This document shows positions 16,560 through 25,479 of a DNA stretch of 64,000 nt, piece by piece (positions within the stretch are counted from its first letter, which is position 1; every line of letters begins with the position of its first letter). The position numbers were made by a program, and so were the translations under genes. Origin of the DNA: Rhizobium sp. RM. Lineage in GTDB: Bacteria > Pseudomonadota > Alphaproteobacteria > Rhizobiales > Rhizobiaceae. Below the pieces are notes generated by a model that did no database searches, was not told the origin of the DNA, and saw nothing but the letters and a program-made list of their open reading frames with translations. Location of the stretch: the NCBI RefSeq assembly GCF_013390595.1, contig NZ_JACAWV010000022.1, positions 62,001 to 126,000 on the forward strand, given 5' to 3'.

Positions 16560-17099
16560 ATGTCTTTCCATCTGCTCGCCCCTGTGGCCATGCTCGTTGG
16601 CGCCTATCTCCTGGTCCGTTGCATCGCCATGCTGGCACGGATGATCTTTCCAAAGGTAAGGGTTCGGTTTTCGGCGGGTGAAGCCCCATGCAAACTGACG
16701 ATACCCCGGCCGGACCGCTACGTTATCAACGTTCTGATCCCGCCTTTCACCTTCATCACCGGCGTGTCCCATTTCTCCGCCCGGTTTTCCGTCACTACAT
16801 TTCCCGGCAAAGTACCGCTGGATTATCGATCCTACGGACGCTCGCTTTTTCGCGTTCAGAGAACTGATATGGCGGGGAAACAATCCGTGCCGCTCGGTTC
16901 ATTCGAGTGCACGGCGCCAGGCGAAATCGTGATTACCTGCGACAATCCCGAGACGATACGCCCGAACTATCTGCTGGAAGTGTCTTCCCATGTCTCCGCG
17001 CTAAAGCTTGTCGCCCTTATCCTGGCAACGATCATGTCATCGGCCATGACAATCGGCGGCCTCATCATCTCCATCCTATGGATAAGCGGAAAGATCTGA
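16560..17099 (+). CDS. hypothetical two-segment membrane protein
   Basis: A 179-residue protein with an N-terminal hydrophobic segment (residues about 3-27), a central beta-rich hydrophilic region with several Cys (CKL, FECTAPG, ITCDN) and a C-terminal membrane segment (about 150-175). The topology suggests a periplasmic or cytoplasmic domain anchored at both ends. No family recognised. ATG 16560 (MSFHLLAP) is preferred because the hydrophobic segment starts there; an upstream ATG at 16515 is possible. Confidence 0.6.
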   Translation: MSFHLLAPVAMLVGAYLLVRCIAMLARMIFPKVRVRFSAGEAPCKLTIPRPDRYVINVLIPPFTFITGVSHFSARFSVTTFPGKVPLDYRSYGRSLFRVQRTDMAGKQSVPLGSFECTAPGEIVITCDNPETIRPNYLLEVSSHVSALKLVALILATIMSSAMTIGGLIISILWISGKI

Positions 17100-17159
17100 G
17101 CGCCTCAGCGCCTTCAGCGGTCACGAAGAGGCTCCCGCTCTGCGCCAGCGCTAGCCGTA

Positions 17160-17609
17160 TCATTTGATCGCCTGCTCAAGTTCAAGCAAATTGCCCTCGG
17201 GATCACGTGCGTAAGCGATCAAGTATGGGCTCTCAGGCGTCCCGAAATCCGTAATTTGTCCGATTTGCGATCCCCCGGCCTCGATTATGCTGGAAAGGGT
17301 GCTGCGGATGTCTTCCATCCGAAATGCAAGGTGCCCAAAGCCGGGTTCGTTGACCCTTGGCTCGCCACGATGATGCGTAATTCGATGCTCGTGAATCTCC
17401 AGAAAAGGATGTTCCAGTTCAGGGAACTTGAGCCAGATTGTGAGAATTTTAGAGTTGGAAAGCCCATTTCCTCGCGAGACCTTTTCACCAGATAACGTCT
17501 TAGGTCCGCGAAGGACTGTGCATTTCATAACGTTCACGTAAAATGCCGCGAGCGGTTCCGCGTTTCTGGCAACCAAGTTGATATGAGCTAGTCTCAACGC
17601 GCTTCGCAT
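17160..17609 (-). CDS. VOC superfamily (glyoxalase-like) protein
   Basis: A 149-residue protein with one paired beta-alpha-beta3 vicinal-oxygen-chelate module set: N-terminal HINLVARNAEPLAAFY with the metal-type His at about residue 9, FLEIHEHR, GFGHLAFRMEDI around 90-101, and the closing DPEGNLLELEQ. This is the pattern of single-domain lactoylglutathione-lyase-like enzymes. Actual substrate unknown (isomerase, dioxygenase or resistance protein are all possible). Confidence 0.85.
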   Translation of the reverse strand: MRSALRLAHINLVARNAEPLAAFYVNVMKCTVLRGPKTLSGEKVSRGNGLSNSKILTIWLKFPELEHPFLEIHEHRITHHRGEPRVNEPGFGHLAFRMEDIRSTLSSIIEAGGSQIGQITDFGTPESPYLIAYARDPEGNLLELEQAIK

Positions 17610-17738
17610 CCTCGTTTTGTATCAGCTTCGCTGCACGCGGTGAAACAATTCCGCTTTGGGCCAACGCATCACGAACGGCCTGACACCGGCGAGATATCTG
17701 CCACACGCTCACGCTGAAGACCGCTCATGGCGACGCTT

Positions 17739-18137
17739 TCAGATGTATGTATCGAAAGCGTCGGCCTCACTTTGAGTGGTGAAGGTGAATGTGACCAGTT
17801 CACTGTCATCGGGTTGGCGAATACCAATCGCGGTGACAATCAACCTGGCGATCTCATCCTGAGCTTCACTTCCCGACCGGGACAACTTCACCGTTTTCTC
17901 GATGGCCGGTGCGAATACCTCGCTGATGACGCCGAGGCGCATATTGTGTTTCATGATAATATCCCGGTCCTCGATGATCGCGGCCTGCTCATCCTTCGGA
18001 ATTCCGGCATTGTCCATTGCGCTTATCGTGGCATTGGTCGCGAGCTTGATCGGGCCCTCCTCGAGCCACCGCTCAACCATCTGATGGAACTGGCGCATAC
18101 GCGCAGCGGGGATTGTTTTCTGTACAGTAATCGACAT
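17739..18137 (-). CDS. hypothetical protein
   Basis: A 132-residue soluble protein, helix-rich (MRQFHQMVERWLEEGPIKLATNATISAMDNAGIPKDEQ...), with an acidic C-terminus. No family recognised. The frame is open to 18299, but ATG 18137 has a strong Shine-Dalgarno (AAAGGA, 7 nt upstream) and family-like composition starts there. It lies 130 bp upstream of the VOC gene on the same strand. Confidence 0.6.
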   Translation of the reverse strand: MSITVQKTIPAARMRQFHQMVERWLEEGPIKLATNATISAMDNAGIPKDEQAAIIEDRDIIMKHNMRLGVISEVFAPAIEKTVKLSRSGSEAQDEIARLIVTAIGIRQPDDSELVTFTFTTQSEADAFDTYI

Positions 18138-18307
18138 CGGCGTTCCTTTATCAGCTTCCATGCATACTCGATACCAGCTCCCCGTATAAGGGCCGCTCGC
18201 ACTCAGTAAGAACTTGCGTGAGCAGCGTGTAGGGCGTCGAGCAACAAGCTTCAATTGATTTGTGCTGAAGGTCAGTCGCCATGGAATTGGGCGAACCAAG
18301 CTTACAT

Positions 18308-18739
18308 TCAGTAAGGGCCGAAACTATCGCCTCTTCGGAGTTCAACTGCGGGGTCATGGGGCCGCACAGTTATCGTGCGCTCGCTTCGGTAAGTTTTGCC
18401 GAGATCGGAAACAATTTCAATTTCACACATCACTTTGGCCGGAGCAACGATGGAAACCCTTATGGTTGCATCCGCAAGCCATGTTGGCGGCATCGCATTT
18501 GCCTCCATCATTCGCAAAACCGCACCCCCATAATATTCCTCTGAAAGGGCAAAAGCAGGATGATCGGGTGTCTCCGTTGCATGCGTCAGTTTGAGTTGAA
18601 GTTGACGTTCGCCGAGGTTGTTGAGTACGGAAACGTATTGGCCTAAAGCCCAGTAGCCATTGAAATCATTGTAACGACTTACAAATGATCCAAGAATGCC
18701 ATCGCAAATCCCTTGGAACTGCTTTCTTCTGGACATATG
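18308..18739 (-). CDS. hypothetical protein
   Basis: A 143-residue soluble protein (MSRRKQFQGICDGILGSFVSRYNDFNGYWALGQYV at the start, ending in GDSFGPY). No domain recognised; the tone is that of a conserved small cytoplasmic protein. The longer open frame to 19060 looks noncoding in its first third; ATG 18739 with AAGGGAG 11 nt upstream is preferred. It appears lower in GC than the neighbours, like the whole 17-19 kb stretch. Confidence 0.55.
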   Translation of the reverse strand, partial: HMSRRKQFQGICDGILGSFVSRYNDFNGYWALGQYVSVLNNLGERQLQLKLTHATETPDHPAFALSEEYYGGAVLRMMEANAMPPTWLADATIRVSIVAPAKVMCEIEIVSDLGKTYRSERTITVRPHDPAVELRRGDSFGPY

Positions 18740-19058
18740 AAAACCAGCTCCCTTCGCCACCAATCTGAGGATGTAGCGTCTTCCGGTAGCAGCAACTTTC
18801 TCTTGATGGCAAGCTTTCAGTCCATTCGACGCCGCCACGGACAGTTCCACGGTCGTGGCAACCCGGTCATATCGCGGAAGCGCCGATGGTAGCCGCCCCT
18901 GAGGAGCTACGCCCAAGGTTGAGGTCGAATGGAATTCAATAAACCGCCAGCTACCAACCAAAGGGCGAGTTTTTAGCAACGTAAGTAAGAGATTCGTCAC
19001 GGAAACCCCATAGGCTCCTCCCCGACAGGAAAAGCGATAGCGGCTATGGTTTTTGGGC
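18740..19058. other. divergent intergenic region
   Basis: About 320 bp between a minus-strand hypothetical gene and the plus-strand diguanylate cyclase gene. An open minus frame crosses it but lacks coding character. It presumably holds both promoters; no clear repeat or RNA was seen. Confidence 0.4.
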
Positions 19059-20237
19059 ATGATGCTTGATTACAACTCACTTTTGATTGCGCTTGCCGTC
19101 TCGGCCACGTGTCTTGGTGTGACCCTGCTCGGTAGCTGGTTCGCGCGCCGCTCCGAGACCTTTCTGCTGAGCTGTACGCTCGGGCTCGTGCTCATCGTCA
19201 GCGGCATCATTACCTACGGCCTTTATGTGGACGATCCTGTCGTTGCGTTCGGCGTGATGTCGTTCATTCTTCTTCACGCGGGCTTCGCGATCATTTGGGG
19301 AGCAGGCTGCCAGTTTCGCAGCAACAGATTGCCGCTACGACCCGTTCTTGCCTGTGCCATCGCGGCAATGCTTGTCTCTATTCCGCCGCTCGTGATCGGT
19401 TACGACGGGATCGCATTTATCGCCCAGAATTCGGCGATTGCCACGATGCTCTTCGCGACCGCCTGGCAATATTGGCGCGCACGCGAAGAAGCGCTGGTTC
19501 CCCTCACCGGAATTTGCATCCTCTATTGGCTGACGGGGGTGTCCTTTGTTCTGTGCGCCGCCGTTCTCGTTGCCGATGGAAAGGCCGTACTGGGCGTCGC
19601 GCCAAGCAATTGGGCCGAGGATCTCAGCATCGCCATCTGCATCGCCGGGATGACAGGCATCGGCGCCCTTTCACTAGCGCTTCACCAATGGCGGCTCGCG
19701 GCGCGGCACCGTCTGGACGCCATCACAGATCCGCTAACCGGTCTCCTGAATCGCCGTGCGCTGTTCGAGCGCTGCGGTCAGCGTATGATCGGACCGGAAA
19801 CGGCAATCCTGGTCTTCGACCTCGATCATTTCAAATCCATCAACGACACGTTCGGGCACGCCGCTGGCGACCGCGTGCTGAAAATCTTCGCTGCCGAACT
19901 CGCGGCCAACTGTGGAGCCGGTGATACCGCTGCGCGCCTCGGCGGCGAGGAATTCGCTCTGATTTTGAAAGAAGTCATGCCCAATCGCGCCGAGATGGTG
20001 GCGGAAGGCATTCGCAAAGCATTCGCTGATCACAGGATTCACCTGGAAGGCGAAACCCTCACATGCACGGTCAGCGCCGGCGTTGCCTTGGGGCGCTCCG
20101 CGCCAATGGATTTCGACGCGATGCTGAGCGCGGCGGACAAGGCGCTCTATATCGCCAAGCGCGCGGGCCGAAACCGGATCGAGGTTGCAAGCCATCTCCA
20201 CGCTGTATCGACAGGTTCTGCTCGCACCGTCTCATAA
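19059..20237 (+). CDS. membrane-anchored diguanylate cyclase (GGDEF)
   Basis: A 392-residue protein with about six transmembrane segments in residues 5-205, then a GGDEF domain (about 225-385). The domain shows TDPLTGLLNRRALFER, the metal/nucleotide segment FDLDHFKSINDTFGHAAGD and the active-site variant GGEEF, so it should make cyclic di-GMP from two GTP at the inner membrane. The inhibitory I-site Arg expected upstream of the signature is absent (GAGDTAARLGGEEF), so product feedback may be missing. ATG 19059 is chosen over a TTG at 19053; ATG 19062 is also possible. Confidence 0.92.
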   Translation: MMLDYNSLLIALAVSATCLGVTLLGSWFARRSETFLLSCTLGLVLIVSGIITYGLYVDDPVVAFGVMSFILLHAGFAIIWGAGCQFRSNRLPLRPVLACAIAAMLVSIPPLVIGYDGIAFIAQNSAIATMLFATAWQYWRAREEALVPLTGICILYWLTGVSFVLCAAVLVADGKAVLGVAPSNWAEDLSIAICIAGMTGIGALSLALHQWRLAARHRLDAITDPLTGLLNRRALFERCGQRMIGPETAILVFDLDHFKSINDTFGHAAGDRVLKIFAAELAANCGAGDTAARLGGEEFALILKEVMPNRAEMVAEGIRKAFADHRIHLEGETLTCTVSAGVALGRSAPMDFDAMLSAADKALYIAKRAGRNRIEVASHLHAVSTGSARTVS

Positions 20238-20471
20238 GCGACTGCGCCCGAGGCGGGCAATGCGGTATGACCTTCTCCATTAACGTCGGCTACGGGCTGC
20301 CGCTAATCTCTACTTCACCCGCCTTCCCTCTCTTATGACTTGGTGCACACCGGCTTCTGCGCAAAACGACAATGGCTCGAGAGTGGCGTTTCGGGCCGAA
20401 AGCAGGCATTGCCGACATCGCAAAACTGCCTATTCTGCCAACCTGAAGACATCAATCGGGTTGGTTTGCTG

Positions 20472-21338
20472 ATGACACCAGACGAATTGAAGATCGTGCG
20501 GCGGGCCTATGCCATGCAGATTGTGGCGGCTGTAAGGGTTGTCGATGCCCGTGTTGAGAAAGCTTTTGCCGAGGTGCCGCGAGAAGATTTTCTTGGTCCC
20601 GGGCCGTGGCCGATCTTTCGTATGCGCAAGGCCTATGTGCAAACCCCGACCGCCAATCCCGTCTACCTCTATACCGATGACGTTGTCGGTATCCTGCCCG
20701 AGCGCCGCATCAACAACGGGCAGCCATCGCTCCACGCCTTGCTACTTTCGCAGGCTACTCTCAAGGCCGGTGAGCATGTCGTGCATGTTGGCGCCGGTGC
20801 GGGATATTATTCGGCAATTATGGCCAACCTCGTCGGCGCGTCCGGCAGGGTGACGGCGATCGAGTTCGAGCCGGAACTTGCGGCCCGCGCCACCGCCAAT
20901 CTCGCCCCATATCAAAACACCTCGGTGGTTCACGGCGATGGCAGCGCTGCGGCGTTCGATCCCGCCGATGTGATCTATGTGAACGCTGGCGCAACACGGC
21001 CAGCAACGATCTGGCTGGACCGCCTCAAGGACGGTGGGAGGCTGATCCTGCCACTCACGACCGATCTTGGCTTCGCCAACAGCAATTGGAGCAACATGCA
21101 TCTTCGCGGGGCAGTGTTTCTGATAACGCGCAGGGGCGAGGAATTCCAGGCACAATGGATTTCACCCGTCGCCATCTTCCCCTGCGAAGGTATGCGCGAC
21201 GAACACTCCGAAAAAGCGCTCGCGGCGGCATTCGAAAGCGGAGAACACAGAAGGGTCACACGGCTTTATCGAACGGATGATCTGCCGGAAGAACAATGCT
21301 GGCTCCGCGCTCCCGGCTGGTGCCTGGCCTATGCTTGA
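20472..21338 (+). CDS. protein-L-isoaspartate methyltransferase-like enzyme
   Basis: A 288-residue SAM-dependent methyltransferase of the PCMT group: N-terminal VPREDFLGPG, then motif I VHVGAGAGYYSAIMANLVG and acidic motif II (AIEFEPELAARATANL), motif DVIYVNAGATRPA. PCMT enzymes repair isoaspartyl residues, but several related proteins have other substrates, and the C-terminus here is longer than E. coli Pcm (208 residues). ATG 20472 is preferred to an upstream start at 20340, which adds residues without similarity. Confidence 0.82.
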   Translation: MTPDELKIVRRAYAMQIVAAVRVVDARVEKAFAEVPREDFLGPGPWPIFRMRKAYVQTPTANPVYLYTDDVVGILPERRINNGQPSLHALLLSQATLKAGEHVVHVGAGAGYYSAIMANLVGASGRVTAIEFEPELAARATANLAPYQNTSVVHGDGSAAAFDPADVIYVNAGATRPATIWLDRLKDGGRLILPLTTDLGFANSNWSNMHLRGAVFLITRRGEEFQAQWISPVAIFPCEGMRDEHSEKALAAAFESGEHRRVTRLYRTDDLPEEQCWLRAPGWCLAYA

Positions 21339-21500
21339 GGAAAGGGCATTGTGTAGCGCCGCTGACGGAGGCTTTCTTTTTAAACGTTCTCACCAAACTG
21401 AAATAGATGTGGATGCGTCGTTTAAATGATGTTGTTCCTTATATGTTCTCGTGTCACTATGTCATAAATGTTCCCAGCGATTCACGCCGAAAGGACTATC

Positions 21501-22748
21501 ATGACACCTTTTTCCGAACTCAGGCAGCAGGCAGGCCTTTCAATCCAGGAAGTGGCCCGCGAGATGGGGTTCGACGAGCGGACGGTCTACCGTTGGGAGA
21601 GTGGGGACACATCTCCACGAAAGCCGGTGATGGAGCTACTGCGAAAAAAAATAGCCAGTAAGAGCATTGCTGGGGATGGTGCTTTCAGTTTCATTGATCT
21701 GTTCGCCGGCATCGGTGGCTTCAGGCGTGCTTTTGAGCCGCTCGGCGGAAGATGCGTCTTCACCTCGGAATGGGATACCTTTTCACAGAAAACATACCGC
21801 GCAAATTACGCAATCGATCATGAACTGGCCGGGGATATCACGGCTATTCCAGCCACGGATGTTCCTGCTCATGACGTGTTGCTGGCGGGATTTCCATGCC
21901 AGCCCTTCTCCTTGGCGGGCGTGTCGAAGAAGAACTCACTGAACCGTCCCCACGGCTTCCAATGCAATATGCAGGGCACACTGTTTTTCGATGTAGCCCG
22001 CATTATTCAGCATCACAGGCCGAAGGCCTTCCTGCTCGAGAATGTCAAGAATCTCAAGAGCCATGATAAAGGCCGGACCTTTGACATTATCATGCGGACG
22101 CTGCGGGAAGACCTTGGCTATAATGTGCAGACACGCATTATTGATGCCCGTGCTTGGGTTCCTCAGCATCGGGAGCGTATCTTCATCGTCGGGTTCCGTG
22201 ATGACAATGATTTCGATTTTGACGCTATGATGCTACCTGCGGCCGAAAATAATCCATCCCTGCGGTCAATCCTGCATCCGGAAGACGGCAGCGAGGAGAC
22301 CTGTGACCGCTTCACCGCCGGCCCCGACAGCAAAGTACTCGACCGTTACACGTTGTCTGATCATCTCTGGACCTATCTGCAGAACTATGCAGAAAAGCAT
22401 CGGCTTGCCGGAAACGGGTTCGGATTTGGTTTGTTCGGGCCGGAAGATGTCGCTCGCACCCTCTCTGCGCGATATCACAAGGATGGTTCGGAAATCCTGA
22501 TTCGGCAGGAGGGTAAGAATCCACGCCGTCTGACGCCGCGGGAGTGCGCCCGTCTAATGGGTTTTGAAACGCCTGGCGGCAAGCCGTTCGAAATTGTTGT
22601 ATCTGACACGCAGGCCTATCGCCAGTTCGGCAATGCCGTCGTTGCGCCGGTAGTCCGATCCATTGCTGCTCACATGGTGCCTTTCATTCTCGGCAATGAA
22701 GGTCGTCCTCCGGTCGACGCTGATGAGGAAATCAGACAAGTTGCCTGA
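21501..22748 (+). CDS. dcm: Dcm-type DNA (cytosine-5) methyltransferase with N-terminal HTH
   Basis: A 415-residue C5-cytosine methyltransferase. Residues about 1-50 form an XRE-like helix-turn-helix (LSIQEVAREMGFDERTVYRWESG), then motif I FIDLFAGIGGFRRAF, motif IV with the catalytic Pro-Cys GFPCQPFSLAG, motif VI ENVKNL, motif VIII QHRERIFIVGF, a target region and motif X QFGNAVVAP. Together with the adjacent EcoRII-type endonuclease and Vsr it should protect CCWGG sites. Start set at ATG 21501 (GAAAGGAC just upstream). It overlaps vsr by 26 nt. The N-terminal HTH may repress its own promoter, as in several methylases. Confidence 0.92.
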   Translation: MTPFSELRQQAGLSIQEVAREMGFDERTVYRWESGDTSPRKPVMELLRKKIASKSIAGDGAFSFIDLFAGIGGFRRAFEPLGGRCVFTSEWDTFSQKTYRANYAIDHELAGDITAIPATDVPAHDVLLAGFPCQPFSLAGVSKKNSLNRPHGFQCNMQGTLFFDVARIIQHHRPKAFLLENVKNLKSHDKGRTFDIIMRTLREDLGYNVQTRIIDARAWVPQHRERIFIVGFRDDNDFDFDAMMLPAAENNPSLRSILHPEDGSEETCDRFTAGPDSKVLDRYTLSDHLWTYLQNYAEKHRLAGNGFGFGLFGPEDVARTLSARYHKDGSEILIRQEGKNPRRLTPRECARLMGFETPGGKPFEIVVSDTQAYRQFGNAVVAPVVRSIAAHMVPFILGNEGRPPVDADEEIRQVA

Positions 22749-23199
22749 TATTGTGGACCAGGAGACGCGGAGTCGGATGATGTCCGGCATCAGGGGCGTA
22801 AACACAAAACCCGAGTTGGCTATTCGAAAAGCTCTGCATAGACAGGGCTTTCGCTTCAGGTTGTATGCCCGCGATGTTCCTGGTCGCCCTGATCTGCTGC
22901 TGCCAAAATATCGCGCGGCAATCTTCGTTCACGGCTGTTTCTGGCACGGACATGACTGCTCGCTTTTCCGTATGCCTAGAACAAGAACCCAGTTCTGGCA
23001 GGCAAAAATAGATCGTAACCGCAATCGTGATGTGGAAGTGTCAGTCCAGCTGGCTGATCTGGGTTGGCGACAGCTTTCAATCTGGGAATGCGCGTTCCGC
23101 GGCAAGGCTCAGATTGGTCTCGATGAGACAGTTGTGCGCACTATTCAATGGATCAGGTCGGACCTTGCAATTTCAGAAATTCGCTCGGAGATTTTATGA
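22723..23199 (+). CDS. vsr: Vsr very-short-patch mismatch endonuclease
   Basis: A 158-residue Vsr endonuclease. The signature runs TRSRMMSGIRGVNTKPELAIRKALHRQGFRFRLYARDVPGRPDLLLPKY with the catalytic Asp in GRPDLLLP, then FVHGCFWHGHDC (catalytic and zinc His/Cys). It nicks T:G mismatches arising when 5-methylcytosine deaminates at Dcm sites, starting repair. Start chosen at ATG 22723, overlapping the methylase 3' end in another frame as in E. coli dcm-vsr; its stop overlaps the next start by 4 nt. Confidence 0.93.
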   Translation: MRKSDKLPDIVDQETRSRMMSGIRGVNTKPELAIRKALHRQGFRFRLYARDVPGRPDLLLPKYRAAIFVHGCFWHGHDCSLFRMPRTRTQFWQAKIDRNRNRDVEVSVQLADLGWRQLSIWECAFRGKAQIGLDETVVRTIQWIRSDLAISEIRSEIL

Positions 23200-24425
23200 A
23201 ACAGGGGGCCCTGTCAGATTATTTTGTCGGCGTTGGCGCGAAGACGCTGAAAGGTACGGAAGTCGATCCGAAAGTTTCGCACGGGCATGAACTTCAGGGT
23301 GTCAATGAATTCAGGGCCTTTCTCGGGTCCCCATCCGAAAAAACAAGGATTGACGTAACCTATGTCTGGCTCAGCGATGAGGAGCCGCCCGTCAGCCTTG
23401 CCCTGACCGGAACGTGGTACGACAGCCGCAGGGGGAAGACACACCGGGAGCCAGAGTACCGACTTTATTATCCGGCAGCGTCAGAAGATGTCGTCTATCG
23501 TGCCAGGGCGGGCGACACACTCTTTCTTTGCATGCCTCGCGACGGGACACTCATTGCCCTCTTCTGTGCGCACGGCAGCTCAATCGAGCAGCAGCTTCTC
23601 TGGCTTTTCGGCCTTGGTCTGACGGCGGACAATGTTATTTCGCAGCGCGATTATCGACATGACGGCGGGCGCGGACTAGACCTTGTCGGACGCTATATTC
23701 TGGAACTGATCAATATAGAGGTTATTGCGACCGAAGATCAGTTGCTGGATCAGCTACTGAAAAAATTCGGATCCAGATTTCCCGGTACGCGGGAGTTTTC
23801 CGAGTTTTCGCGCCGGCTTGCCAAAGAAGTCGACGCCAAAGCTGATCCTGATCTGGCACTGCTAGAATGGATGGACCTTGAAGAGCGGCTGTTCATGACA
23901 CTTGAACGGCATATAGTATCTGAGCGGCTTCAGAGAGGTTTCGTTACCGATGGCAAGGCGAACGTTGATGACTTCGTGAAATTCTCACTAAGCGTCCAGA
24001 ATAGACGGAAATCCCGAGCTGGGTGGGCGTTTGGTAACCACATTGAAGCCCTTCTGAAGCAGCATGGCGTCATATATAAACGCGAGGCCACGACTGAAAA
24101 GCGTAATGGGCCAGATTTCCTGTTCCCGGATGAAGGTGCCTATCATGACCCATCCTGGCCCCTTTCAAGGCTCACGATGCTTGGAGTGAAGACAAGCTGC
24201 AAAGATCGATGGCGGCAGGTACTGAGCGAAGCGGACCGGATCGAAGAGAAACACCTTCTTACCCTTGAGCCAGGAATTTCCGTTACCCAGACCGATGAGA
24301 TGAAGCGCGCAAAGCTGCAACTGGTTTTACCTGAGCGGGTCCACGGCACTTATCATGCAGTACAGCGCGATTCACTGATGAAAGTATCAGACTTCATTGA
24401 ACTGGTGCAGTCGCGGCAGGCTTAG
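23196..24425 (+). CDS. EcoRII-type restriction endonuclease
   Basis: A 409-residue type IIE-like endonuclease. The C-terminal half (residues about 255-400) closely follows the EcoRII catalytic domain: SVQNRRKSRAG, the active-site segment GPDFLFPDEGAYHD and LGVKTSCKDRWRQVLSEADRI, with Lys in VKTSCKDRW. The N-terminal half resembles an effector-type DNA-binding domain but is less like EcoRII-N. Expected target CCWGG. Start at ATG 23196 (CGGAG 5 nt upstream) overlaps the vsr stop (ATGA), so the three genes form one coupled operon ordered M-V-R. The cluster appears lower in GC than its flanks, suggesting transfer as a unit. Confidence 0.92.
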   Translation: MKQGALSDYFVGVGAKTLKGTEVDPKVSHGHELQGVNEFRAFLGSPSEKTRIDVTYVWLSDEEPPVSLALTGTWYDSRRGKTHREPEYRLYYPAASEDVVYRARAGDTLFLCMPRDGTLIALFCAHGSSIEQQLLWLFGLGLTADNVISQRDYRHDGGRGLDLVGRYILELINIEVIATEDQLLDQLLKKFGSRFPGTREFSEFSRRLAKEVDAKADPDLALLEWMDLEERLFMTLERHIVSERLQRGFVTDGKANVDDFVKFSLSVQNRRKSRAGWAFGNHIEALLKQHGVIYKREATTEKRNGPDFLFPDEGAYHDPSWPLSRLTMLGVKTSCKDRWRQVLSEADRIEEKHLLTLEPGISVTQTDEMKRAKLQLVLPERVHGTYHAVQRDSLMKVSDFIELVQSRQA

Positions 24426-24644
24426 TCGCCTTAAGGCCTTTCGATATGGTTCTGCCGGGCCAACTGCCACGCGCAAGTTTTCAGGGCGTTCTGTGCCGAT
24501 TGACAGGTAGATAGTGGAATTGGCGAGTATCTGACGGACACCGCGATAGGACACTGCAAATGTGTAACTCGCAGGTTCTTCAGACTCGTCGCGTGCGGTC
24601 GTATTTTTGTCATGCGGTTCATGCATGCCCCGACTGATCGCCTC

Positions 24645-25448
24645 TCAGGCGTCCTGCAAAAATGCCGTCGGGTTCAGCGCGGTTACCTGCCGGAAGGCGT
24701 GGGAGAAGGCGGCGGTGCTGGCGAAGCCGGCCTGGTCTGCCACGCGTGCGATGGGTTCTCCCTCGGCGAGCCGCCGCATGGTCCAGGCGATCCGGGCCCG
24801 CTGGCGCCATGCCTTCAGTGTCATCCCGGTTTCTGCGGGAAAGAGCCGGCTTGCGGTGCGGACCGATGTGGCAGCGCGAGATGCGAGTTCGCCGAGGTCC
24901 ATCAGGTTGGCGTGGTCGGCAAGGGCAAGCTCCGCCACGCGCCTGCCCGTCGGGCTTTTCGGCAGGGGAAGGAATGTCGGTGCATCATGCATGGCTGTCA
25001 GTTCGTGCAGCATCAGCCTGACGATGAGGGATGCTTTTTCCGATTGAGGATCGGCGGCCACGGCGGCATCGAGCAGAGATCGCAGCAATGGCGTAACCCG
25101 CGAAGCGAATGCCCGTTGCGGAAAGGCTGAGGGAACCCACTCCCGGATGGCGGATTGCTGCCAATGCACCATCCACAGTTCCGCATCCGTCATGATATCC
25201 AGCCGGTGTGAAACACCTGCGGGTATCCACGCCGCAAGCTGCGGAGGCACCAGCCACATCCCCTCATCCGTATGAACCTGCACCATGCCCGAGGCCGCAA
25301 ACGTCAGTTGCGCCTCATCATGGGAATGAAGCGGCAAGGCCTCTCCACGGCGTTTGGTCATGCGGTGAATGGTGAAGGGTAGCGGCAAAACGATTGGCCT
25401 TTCCGCGATGCAGGTTGGCGTCACATCGAAGAAATCATCTGTTACCAT
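24645..25448 (-). CDS. AraC family transcriptional regulator
   Basis: A 267-residue regulator with an N-terminal cupin sensing domain (RMTKRRGEALPLHSHDEAQLTFAASGMVQV, residues about 29-100) and a C-terminal AraC double HTH (about 175-265; LGELASRAATSVRTASRLFPAETGMTLKAWRQRARI, then IARVADQAGFASTAAFSHAFRQVTALNP). It is divergent from an alcohol-dehydrogenase-like quinone oxidoreductase gene 31 bp away, which it probably regulates. The upstream start at 25448 is kept although an internal ATG at 25361 also exists. Confidence 0.88.
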   Translation of the reverse strand: MVTDDFFDVTPTCIAERPIVLPLPFTIHRMTKRRGEALPLHSHDEAQLTFAASGMVQVHTDEGMWLVPPQLAAWIPAGVSHRLDIMTDAELWMVHWQQSAIREWVPSAFPQRAFASRVTPLLRSLLDAAVAADPQSEKASLIVRLMLHELTAMHDAPTFLPLPKSPTGRRVAELALADHANLMDLGELASRAATSVRTASRLFPAETGMTLKAWRQRARIAWTMRRLAEGEPIARVADQAGFASTAAFSHAFRQVTALNPTAFLQDA

Positions 25449-25479
25449 CTTGCCAATGGACGATCAAGGAAGAGCGCGG

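Noticed and set aside
24426-24644. A minus-strand 79-residue open frame (24387-24626)
   Set aside because: Composition is not protein-like, it overlaps the end of the EcoRII-type gene, and it has no ribosome binding site.
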